The notes under the pieces were generated by a model. That model ran no database searches. It was not told the DNA's origin and worked only from the letters and a program-made list of their open reading frames with translations. Positions 7,401-13,375 of a DNA stretch of 13,375 bases are shown in pieces (the first letter of the stretch is position 1; each line of letters opens with the position of its first letter). Source of the stretch: Dehalococcoidales bacterium (GTDB lineage: Bacteria > Chloroflexota > Dehalococcoidia > Dehalococcoidales > UBA3254); NCBI GenBank assembly GCA_028718465.1, contig JAQULX010000035.1:1-13375 (forward strand), given 5' to 3'. A program made the position numbers and the translations under genes.

Positions 7401-8031
7401 AGAAGAGCTTAAATCTCAAGAACTTGCTGGGAAACAGCCCAGAATGAATTCGGGCCAAGCGAGAAAGCGAGCGGATGATTTAACAATTCGTTTAGAAAAT
7501 AGAATGAAGGACTTAGATCTACAGCGCCAACTCCTTCCACAGTCACCAATTATCGTTGGTGGAGCAGTTATAATCCCAGAGAAATTACTTAAACTCGCTA
7601 AACCTGGTCCAGATAAACCAGTGGACAAGGAAGCAAGGGATAGAATTGAAGAATTGGCGATGAAAGCAGTGGAGGATGCTGAAAAAAGAGCCGGGCGAAT
7701 TCCTACTCGAATGCCACCAAATAATCCTGGGTATGATATTGAATCTAAAGATCCTGTTACTGGCCATTTATTTTTTATTGAAGTAAAAGGCAGGGTAGCA
7801 GATGCAAATACAATACATATTACCAAAAATGAATGGCTCGTCGCTCTAAATAAGCGGGAGATGTTTATCCTAGCTATTGGAAGGATAAGGAATGATGAAA
7901 TAGAGGACTTACATTACATCAGTGACCCTATGGCAAGAGCTATAGCTGGAGATCTAACCTTCGGATTGACAGGTATTGATCTTAGTATTAATGATCTTTT
8001 AAAGCTTGAAACAAAGCTAATGGAGAATTAA
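4477..8031 (+). CDS. SNF2-family helicase with C-terminal DUF3883 (PD-(D/E)XK-like) domain
   Basis: A 1184-residue DNA-dependent ATPase, first gene of the operon; AAAGGA lies about five bases before the ATG. After an N-terminal region of about 105 residues come the helicase motifs: DDPGAGKT (130-137, Walker A, K136), LIVCPANLAEQWQ (motif Ia), DEAH (239-242), TATP (278-281), ATDAAGEGINLQ (579-590, motif V) and QRFGRIHRLGQ (609-619, motif VI with arginine fingers). All catalytic residues are present. Between the two RecA lobes is an acidic, coiled-coil-like insertion (about 430-505). The C-terminus has GYDIES (1085-1090) and FIEVKG (1100-1105), the D...E-x-K pattern of DUF3883, a putative nuclease-like fold (D1087, E1102, K1104). 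The protein resembles helicases of DUF1156/DUF499 loci and the DISARM helicase DrmD. It probably translocates on duplex DNA; actual strand separation is unproven for this type. Confidence 0.93.
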   Translation: MAKLDDLKEGASVIGIVADRPVTIIHVKWFGQQAVELTFKDEHTGKVDNRLLYRTDENNLTIQEKKSDWAYDGDGETFRLVSEANRINMAYLFDPRLAVHISQVDPLPHQIAAVYENMLPRQPLHYLLADDPGAGKTIMAGLLIKELILRGDLERCLIVCPANLAEQWQDELNEKFKLYFEIVGKEQIEGNLAVNPFSEKSLVISRLDLLKPKRDRNGEQDESRLGLLKQVDWDLIVVDEAHKMSASFVGGDVKLTARYRLGQVLCDPQYTRNVLFLTATPHHGKEEDFQLFLALLDKDRFEGRFRTGVHAADISDIMRRMLKEELVDFEGRPLFPERRAYTRNYKLSPLENRLYNEVTEYVRKEMSRADILAQESKEGVHRRTVVGFALTVLQRRLASSPEAIYQSLKRRRERLEQRVKDEKLKGTKVDIDLTAGLRTAEDEDIDDLPDEETEQLEEQVVDQASSARTIAELESEVKRLKDLESLAKEVRQSETDCKWLELQDLLQNRTEMFDEQRHRHKLIIFTEHRDTLRYLANKVRNLLGNPAAVIEIHGGLGRVERRRAQNTFVNDPVAEILIATDAAGEGINLQRAHLMVNYDLPWNPNRIEQRFGRIHRLGQREVCHLWNMVAYETREGAVFHKLFDKLEVQRQALKGKVFDVLGQVFEEVSLKDLLLEAIRYGDQPEVKARLEQRIDFLMSPERYRQLLEQYALAKDTIDATHLQIIKEEMERAAALRLQPHFVASFFMDAFSRLGGSVQEREPNRYEIRRIPREIVRKARDIKHSYPLAPRYDRIVFDKSLVNLNDKPQAEFVAMGHPLLDATIKLTMDRHAELLRRGTILIDARDKGPDEIRALFFIQQEIHDNSLDRDKKHNIVSRKIYFIEVDTNGNVRDVGAAPYLDYRAPTANEKDRINRLPSRQWLQSNLEDIAKSFAVESLIPASLQETKDYREHLILKTMAAVKERLTKEIQYWDTRAEELKSQELAGKQPRMNSGQARKRADDLTIRLENRMKDLDLQRQLLPQSPIIVGGAVIIPEKLLKLAKPGPDKPVDKEARDRIEELAMKAVEDAEKRAGRIPTRMPPNNPGYDIESKDPVTGHLFFIEVKGRVADANTIHITKNEWLVALNKREMFILAIGRIRNDEIEDLHYISDPMARAIAGDLTFGLTGIDLSINDLLKLETKLMEN

Positions 8032-8032
8032 A

Positions 8033-9673
8033 ATGTCGCCTGAATTAATCCCACAACGCATTCAACCTAAAGTACATGAATTAAGCATGATTAAACAAGT
8101 ACTAGAGAGTAGAAGCCATTCTCTAGAAATTATCCGAGAAGCTCTATCAAACATGTGTGCTCCAGAAGTCGGCGCACAAGAAGTGAAAATTCAGTTCTTT
8201 TTACACCCAGATTATGGAGGGACATTTATCTTTAGAGATGACGGTTGTGGAATGGATTATTCTGACGATGTTTCTGACCCAGGGCGTTTAAATAGGTTTT
8301 TAAATCTGGGATATTCTGGGGCAGCTGGAATAAGCGTTGATAAGTACGGTTGGAAGGGACTTGGCTCCAAATTGATGCTAAACTGCAAACGGCTTGAAAT
8401 AATAACCTGGAATGGTTTACCCAATAGCCCCGTCTATAAGGTTGAAATAGAGAATCCCCGTTCAAAATTATTGCAGGATATCCCCGAATGGCCACAATAT
8501 TATCTTACAAAACGTGATTTAATTGAACACACAGACAAAAAAGGTACCACAATTACAATGTACGGAGTTGAGGGCGGTAATGTATCATACCAGTTCGAAG
8601 ACTTAAAACGCTATCTCTACTGGAACACAATTGTAGGTATAACCAAGAATGAACCTGGAATGCCTGAAGTTTTTTTAAAAGTGAATTTACATGAGGAAAA
8701 ATTGCCTATCGGCTACAGATGGATTCGTCAGCGTGATCCAGGTGGCCCTTCTAGCTGGCGGACAGTCTTAACTGAACAATCAATTACTGCAACAGACAGA
8801 GCATCAACGGGTGAAGAGGTCACCGTTGTGCTTAAAGGTGGTTTCACCCTGGATACAGCAGATGCATTTGCTCCAGGAGAAGGACTTAGTCCGGCTCGTG
8901 GAAATGTCGGTTTACGTCTTTCGGTTTTAGGGATACCCTATTTCCGTTTGACCTTCTACCGTTTAAAAGGTGAACGTTTTCAGATGTATGAGAGCCTATG
9001 TAGCTTTGTTGTGGAATGCGATCAGTTAAATACAAAACTCAATATAGACAGAAGTGGTTATAATCGTGATGATCCCATAGCTAAAGCCTTTGAAAAAGCT
9101 GTAACCAAGGCTTTTGATCATCTCGCAATGAGCGAGAGTTATAAAACTTATAATGAGAAACGACATCATGAAGACGAGGTGACCAAAGGTAAGTTCCTGA
9201 ATGACAGAAAGAAGGCGTTGGGTAAACCGGATCAAAATTATGTCTGTATTAATAACTCATCTCCGAATCAAATTCGGATATTACACAGAGTACCTGAGAA
9301 TGAGCAGGATACATTAGCCCTTTTTTGGAAGCTGGAAGGAGCTCATATATTACCATTTGCCCATTTTGTATCTTTGGAGCACACAGCTAAAAGTGGAATA
9401 GATATAATTGCAGATTACCAAATTGAGGATGATGGACAATTACATATTGCTGAAGCCATTGAATTCGAATATATCTATGAAAACTTCCTGGCTCATGCTC
9501 ATAGTGCAAAGCAAACCTCTTTGGTAATATGCTGGAAAATCCGCAATCCGGCAAATCTTCAGGTTATTAAACCCTGGATTTCGCGTGCTCAAATAGGTGA
9601 TCATGTCATTAATGTTGTTGAGCTACAGAAGCTTGATTGTATATCGATTAACCCAGGAGCAGAGCTTAGGTGA
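8033..9673 (+). CDS. GHKL (MORC/Hsp90-like) ATPase with putative C-terminal nuclease-like domain
   Basis: A 546-residue protein, one base after the helicase stop; GGAG of the helicase's last codons serves as ribosome binding site. The GHKL ATP-binding fold is shown by the N-box E36-x3-N40, the G1 motif DDGCG (69-73) and the G2 motif GWKGLGSK (106-113). A middle region (about 190-350) corresponds to the S5-like transducer part of such ATPases. The C-terminal third contains GIDIIADYQ (455-463), then E474-x2-E477-x-E479, N484-F485, H488 and H490, and VICW. This D...E-x-E...H pattern ending in a hydrophobic strand resembles restriction-endonuclease-like domains. Family knowledge: GHKL ATPases clamp around substrates by ATP-driven dimerisation and occur in several defence systems. 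The nuclease assignment is my inference. This gene is not part of the minimal helicase-methylase-ATPase set. Confidence 0.85.
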   Translation: MSPELIPQRIQPKVHELSMIKQVLESRSHSLEIIREALSNMCAPEVGAQEVKIQFFLHPDYGGTFIFRDDGCGMDYSDDVSDPGRLNRFLNLGYSGAAGISVDKYGWKGLGSKLMLNCKRLEIITWNGLPNSPVYKVEIENPRSKLLQDIPEWPQYYLTKRDLIEHTDKKGTTITMYGVEGGNVSYQFEDLKRYLYWNTIVGITKNEPGMPEVFLKVNLHEEKLPIGYRWIRQRDPGGPSSWRTVLTEQSITATDRASTGEEVTVVLKGGFTLDTADAFAPGEGLSPARGNVGLRLSVLGIPYFRLTFYRLKGERFQMYESLCSFVVECDQLNTKLNIDRSGYNRDDPIAKAFEKAVTKAFDHLAMSESYKTYNEKRHHEDEVTKGKFLNDRKKALGKPDQNYVCINNSSPNQIRILHRVPENEQDTLALFWKLEGAHILPFAHFVSLEHTAKSGIDIIADYQIEDDGQLHIAEAIEFEYIYENFLAHAHSAKQTSLVICWKIRNPANLQVIKPWISRAQIGDHVINVVELQKLDCISINPGAELR

Positions 9674-9717
9674 TCCTGCCAATTATATTTGAGGAATAAC
9701 ATTTAGGGAGAGAACTC

Positions 9718-10101
9718 ATGACAGTTACTGCGGAGTCGGCTATCCGAAGTAAGATTTTTCAAGGACAAATCCTGCAGACTCCGGATCTGCTTAAGTCAGC
9801 TCCTTTTGAGGTCGGCGTTATAGATTCCGTTGGAATCGTTCTTTTATTCGGTCTTAAACGGACTGAAACACTGATCCCTTGGAGATGTCTAGAAGGTATA
9901 CCTTCGTTTCTAAGGGGAAAAGATTGGGTTGAGATTGGAACAATTTTTGATGTAAAAGCTAAATCAGATACCCTAGATAGCTATATGAAGCAATGGATCA
10001 ACCGTGGTACAGCTGGATGGGTTGCTGTTGTGCTTGAGAAAGCTGGCATTGTTGAAATTGATCGGAAGCGTCCATTAAAATTGAGATTAATTGAATGGTA
10101 A
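9718..10101 (+). CDS. Small unknown protein (127 residues) of the defence operon
   Basis: ATG 9718 has GGGAG (9706-9710) seven bases upstream. The product is soluble and mixed alpha/beta, with no membrane segment, no cysteine pairs and no catalytic motif. Its second half (about 85-127) reads as a helix, GTAGWVAVVLEKAGIVEI, then a basic strand ending RPLKLRLIEW, which could be a small winged-helix or a protein-protein adaptor. It lies between the GHKL ATPase and the methyltransferase, 12 bp before the latter, so it is probably made together with it and may act as a specificity or bridging subunit. I do not recognise the family with certainty. Confidence 0.8.
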   Translation: MTVTAESAIRSKIFQGQILQTPDLLKSAPFEVGVIDSVGIVLLFGLKRTETLIPWRCLEGIPSFLRGKDWVEIGTIFDVKAKSDTLDSYMKQWINRGTAGWVAVVLEKAGIVEIDRKRPLKLRLIEW

Positions 10102-10113
10102 ACGGAGGTTTAA

Positions 10114-12861
10114 ATGGCTTATAGAAAAAAGTTGATTGAAATAGCAATCCCATTAGACGTAATTAATTTAGCTTCCGCTCGGGAGAAATCTATTCGTCGA
10201 GGTCACCCCTCGACTATGCATCTTTGGTGGGCAAGGCGGCCTCTAGCTGCGTGCAGAGCGGTTATTTTTTGTTCAATTGTGGATGACCCTGATCAGCCGA
10301 ATGTCCCAGAAGAATTACTCAGAGCAATTGATTCCTTACCTAGCCCGATTACTGGTTCAGCTAATGCAGGAGGTAGTATTAGGCGTGCGAAGCTATTCAA
10401 CCTTATTGAGGAATTGGTTAAGTGGGAGAACATTAATAATGAAGTTTTATTGGGGAAAGTGCATAGCATTATTCGTGCCGCCACTGAGAATAATCCGCCT
10501 CCTGTAATAGATCCTTTCTGCGGTGGTGGTTCCATCCCTATTGAAGCCCAGCGCCTTGGCCTTTTAACTTATCCTTCTGATCTTAATCCTGTGGCTGTCT
10601 TAATTACCAAAGCCATGGTTGAAATTCCACCAAAGTTCCGAGGCAAAGAGCCAATTAACCCTGATATCAAACGTGGTATAGGAGGAACTGCTTCTTGGAA
10701 AGGTGTTTCTGGTTTAGCTAATGATGTCCTTTATTATGGTAAATGGTTAAGGGACCGTGCGTGGGAACGCATAGGGCAATTGTATCCAAAAGGACCTAAC
10801 GGCGATACTATTATCGCATGGCTCTGGGCTCGCACAGTAAAATGCCCGAATCCAGTTTGTGGAGCTCACTTACCTTTAGTGCATTCTTTTGAGCTTTGTA
10901 GTGGAAAAGGCAGAGAGGTTTGGATAAACCCAATCGTGGACGAAAACACAAAAACTATTAAATATACGATACGTACAGGGAATGGGAATCCACCGACAGG
11001 AACTGTTAATAGGCTAGGTGCAAAATGTATTGTATGTGGAACTGCCGTTCCTTTTTCTCATATTCGTTCTGAAGGCCGCGCTGGTCGAATAGGCCAGCAA
11101 CTTATGAGCTTTGTGACTGAATCAAATGGGAAGAAGACCTACCACCCAGGAACTCAAGATCAGGCAAATATTGCCGAAAGGGCGAAACCTGAATGGGAAC
11201 CCGATACACAGCTACCAGATCAAGCTCTTGGCTTACGTGTTCAACTCTACGGTTTAACATCACATGCTTCCCTTTTTACTAAACGTCAGCTAGCGGCATT
11301 ATCAACGTTTTCAAGTTTGATTGAGGAAACCCGCACAATAATAGCTAAAACTTATCCCGAGCAGCAAGAATATGCTAATGCAATAGCTACCTATTTAGCG
11401 CTTGTCTTAGGCAGATATGCCGACTATGGTTCAGCTCTAACGTATTGGGATGATAGAAGTCCATCAATACAAAAAACATTTGGTCTTCCTACTATGCAAA
11501 TGCGTTGGGCAATACCTGAAATAAACCCCTTTGGAACGTGGTCCGGGAATTGGCTTGACCTTTTAGATGGGGTTATCAGTAATCTAGAGCATCTACCAGC
11601 AGGAAATATCCAAGCAAAAGTAAGACAGCTAGATGCCGTAACAGGATTACCAGACGGAGTCCGAGGGATGTTTTGTACCGACCCTCCTTATTATGACAAT
11701 ATTGGGTATGCGGTATTGTCAGATTTCTTTTATATTTGGCTGCGGCATACTTTAAATGGAGTATATCCAGATTTATTCTCAACAGTTTTAACTCCAAAAG
11801 AACAAGAGCTTATAGCTGAGCCTGCTAGACACAAAAATAAAGATTTGGCATCTAGCTTCTTTGAAAATAATCTTCGAGAATTCTTTACTCATGCGGGTAC
11901 TAAAAGCCTTCCGGATTTTCCTATGTCAGTGTTCTATGCATTTAAACAACAAGAAATTTCGGAAGCTGGAGAATATTGGTCAACAGGTTGGGAGGTATTT
12001 TTAAAAGGATTATTAGATTCAGGGTTCTGTATTACAGGAACTTGGCCCCTCCGTACCGAGCAGACTGGGGGGTTAAGGTTAATAGATAGAAATGCATTAG
12101 CTTCATCAATCGTGGTCGTTTGCCGTCCACGTTCTGAAAATGCTCCTATTGCAACACGCAGAGAGTTTCTTTCAGCCTTACGACAAGAATTACCCAAGGA
12201 GCTTAATATTCTTATGAGTGGAAGCGTAGCACCAGTTGATTTGGCTCAAGCGACTATCGGTCCTGGTATAGCAATATTTTCGCGCTATAGCAAGGTGCTA
12301 GAAGCTGATGGATCGGCAATGACAGTTCATACTGCTCTCCAAGAGATCAATTACTTTATTGAGGACTATATGGCACAACAAGAGGGTGATCTTGATACTG
12401 AGAGCCAATTTTGTGTTGCTTGGTTTCAACAACATGGCAATAGAAATGGATTATTCGGTGAGGCTGATGTATTAGCTAGGGCTAAAAATATAAGCGTTGA
12501 GGGATTGGCTAGGCTAGGCCTTATAGAAGCTTCACAAGGTTCAGTCCGACTGAAGCTACGAGAAGACTATGGGGGTGAGTGGGATCCAGCAGAACAACCG
12601 CGGCTTACTGCATGGGAAGCCTGTCAAAGACTGGTATGGACACTTAATGCTCTTGGAGAAACAGAAGCTGGTATTTTAGCCAGACGGCTTGGCGGAATGG
12701 CGGAACAAGCCAAAGAACTTGCATATCGTCTCTTTACCATTGCTGAGCACAAAGGGTGGGCAGAAGAAGCGGGTGGCTATAATGCTTTGGTATCCTCATG
12801 GCTAGAAATCCAGAAAGTTGCTGCAGCTTCCAGTCAAGAAACACAGGGGAGGATGACTTAA
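10114..12861 (+). CDS. DUF1156-type DNA methyltransferase (N6-adenine or N4-cytosine)
   Basis: A 915-residue SAM-dependent DNA amino-methyltransferase; GGAGG (10104-10108) is five bases before the ATG. The first 60 residues are the DUF1156 signature (IPLDVINLASAREKSIRRGH and LWWARRPLAACR). The SAM-binding motif I is DPFCGGG (133-139), and the catalytic motif IV is DPPYYDN (523-529). Motif I precedes IV, separated by about 385 residues. That long insertion contains a likely zinc ribbon formed by C244, C249, C305 and C308 and probably the target-recognition region. The C-terminal 180 residues are helical with no recognised motif. DPPY does not separate adenine from cytosine exocyclic-amine methylation. 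In the operon it presumably provides self-marking. Length and all key residues look intact. Confidence 0.93.
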   Translation: MAYRKKLIEIAIPLDVINLASAREKSIRRGHPSTMHLWWARRPLAACRAVIFCSIVDDPDQPNVPEELLRAIDSLPSPITGSANAGGSIRRAKLFNLIEELVKWENINNEVLLGKVHSIIRAATENNPPPVIDPFCGGGSIPIEAQRLGLLTYPSDLNPVAVLITKAMVEIPPKFRGKEPINPDIKRGIGGTASWKGVSGLANDVLYYGKWLRDRAWERIGQLYPKGPNGDTIIAWLWARTVKCPNPVCGAHLPLVHSFELCSGKGREVWINPIVDENTKTIKYTIRTGNGNPPTGTVNRLGAKCIVCGTAVPFSHIRSEGRAGRIGQQLMSFVTESNGKKTYHPGTQDQANIAERAKPEWEPDTQLPDQALGLRVQLYGLTSHASLFTKRQLAALSTFSSLIEETRTIIAKTYPEQQEYANAIATYLALVLGRYADYGSALTYWDDRSPSIQKTFGLPTMQMRWAIPEINPFGTWSGNWLDLLDGVISNLEHLPAGNIQAKVRQLDAVTGLPDGVRGMFCTDPPYYDNIGYAVLSDFFYIWLRHTLNGVYPDLFSTVLTPKEQELIAEPARHKNKDLASSFFENNLREFFTHAGTKSLPDFPMSVFYAFKQQEISEAGEYWSTGWEVFLKGLLDSGFCITGTWPLRTEQTGGLRLIDRNALASSIVVVCRPRSENAPIATRREFLSALRQELPKELNILMSGSVAPVDLAQATIGPGIAIFSRYSKVLEADGSAMTVHTALQEINYFIEDYMAQQEGDLDTESQFCVAWFQQHGNRNGLFGEADVLARAKNISVEGLARLGLIEASQGSVRLKLREDYGGEWDPAEQPRLTAWEACQRLVWTLNALGETEAGILARRLGGMAEQAKELAYRLFTIAEHKGWAEEAGGYNALVSSWLEIQKVAAASSQETQGRMT

Positions 12862-13375
12862 ATGAATAATGAATTGAAACCTTGGCGAGAAATAATTTCT
12901 CCGCATCCGGATGTTGCTTCTGGAAGATATACGCAGGCTGAATTTGCTGCTGACTTGGCTGCAGTAATTAATGATAAAGCCGATGCTGAATATCAGGATC
13001 CATTCGAATTTTTCCGTAGAACTCACCTTACAGGAGGGATAAGATCACTCTTAAAATCTTCCTTAGAACGCCTCGCTGGCCAGAGTGGTGAACCGGTAAT
13101 CCAACTTAAGACAGCTTTTGGTGGTGGAAAGACACATAGTATGTTGGCACTTTACCATATCTTATCTGGCAATAACAAACTATTAAGATTGCAATCTATC
13201 AAAGAAGTCTTAAGTAATGCTGGATTAACCGATATGCCAAATGCGAAAAGAGCAGTTCTGGTCGGGACATATCTAGATCCTACCAAAGGTCGCCCTAAGC
13301 CGGAGTTGGGAGGAGGAGAGGTTAGGACTTTATGGGGAGAGATGGCTTTTCAACTTGCCGGAGCTAAGGGGTTTC
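12862..13375 (+). CDS. DUF499-type ATPase, N-terminal part (cut by window end)
   Basis: ATG 12862 directly follows the methyltransferase TAA, and GGGGAGG (12846-12852) inside that gene's end is the ribosome binding site, so the two are translationally linked. The first 171 residues are visible and the frame is open to the edge. The nucleotide-binding loop is TAFGGGKTHS (84-93, K90), the Walker A form typical of DUF499 proteins, after PWREIISPHPDV and a DPFEFFRRTHLT segment (46-57), also typical. Members are usually around a thousand residues, so most of this gene lies outside. DUF499 proteins are P-loop ATPases found beside DUF1156 methylases and helicases in defence loci. Their mechanism is not established. 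Confidence 0.9.
   Translation, partial: MNNELKPWREIISPHPDVASGRYTQAEFAADLAAVINDKADAEYQDPFEFFRRTHLTGGIRSLLKSSLERLAGQSGEPVIQLKTAFGGGKTHSMLALYHILSGNNKLLRLQSIKEVLSNAGLTDMPNAKRAVLVGTYLDPTKGRPKPELGGGEVRTLWGEMAFQLAGAKGF

Larger units (their letters stand above)
4477..13375 (+). other. Hma-like (helicase-methylase-ATPase) antiphage operon, incomplete at window end
   Basis: Five same-strand genes are packed with gaps of 1, 44, 12 and 0 bp, each with its own ribosome binding site, which indicates one transcript. The content is SNF2/DUF3883 helicase, GHKL ATPase, 127-residue protein, DUF1156 methyltransferase and DUF499 ATPase. The helicase, DUF1156 and DUF499 combination is known as the predicted defence system Hma. 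The other two genes are extras. The operon probably continues beyond 13375. Confidence 0.75.

Noticed and set aside
7416..7826. Minus-strand open frame of 136 codons inside the helicase gene
   Set aside because: It is antisense to the conserved DUF3883 region, and its Ser-rich translation is typical of a shadow of a real gene.
4477..8031. Calling the locus DISARM because the helicase resembles DrmD
   Set aside because: No DUF1998 gene, DrmA-type helicase or PLD-type DrmC is visible; the methylase is DUF1156-type and is followed by DUF499, which fits Hma better.

Overview
The window looks like a piece of a moderately AT-rich Firmicutes-type chromosome or integrated element, most plausibly from a spore-former/clostridial relative. 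The grounds are strong AGGAGG-like ribosome binding sites before nearly every gene, A/T-rich intergenic DNA, and one textbook sigma-A promoter. The species cannot be read from the sequence. It is an accessory region: about 8.9 kb of the 13.4 kb is one same-strand defence-type operon, preceded by two genes of unknown function and a repeat-rich control region.

Layout. Positions 1-82 hold the N-terminal codons of a minus-strand gene that leaves the window. Positions 83-378 lie between divergent genes. They carry eight GTTGAAC-type boxes in both orientations, likely promoters for both directions and a nine-codon mini-ORF. Positions 379-1611 encode a 410-residue protein with an N-terminal helix-turn-helix-like region and a C-terminal coiled coil. 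It is convergent with a 651-residue unknown protein (1728-3683, minus), which is driven by a consensus promoter at 3755-3782. A 0.8 kb gap follows (3684-4476), holding that promoter, palindromes and what may be a decayed gene.

The operon starts at 4477. In order it encodes: a SNF2-type helicase with a C-terminal DUF3883/PD-(D/E)XK-like domain; a GHKL (MORC/Hsp90-like) ATPase whose C-terminus looks nuclease-like; a 127-residue unknown protein; a DUF1156-type DNA methyltransferase; and a DUF499-type ATPase cut by the window end. Helicase + DUF1156 methylase + DUF499 ATPase is the core of the predicted antiphage system named Hma (helicase-methylase-ATPase). The GHKL-nuclease candidate and the small protein are additional components.

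Working model (inference): the DUF1156 enzyme marks self DNA. The helicase and the DUF499 and GHKL ATPases sense or translocate on unmodified DNA. Cleavage would come from the DUF3883 domain and/or the C-terminal E-x-E region of the GHKL protein, since no stand-alone restriction endonuclease is visible up to the window edge.
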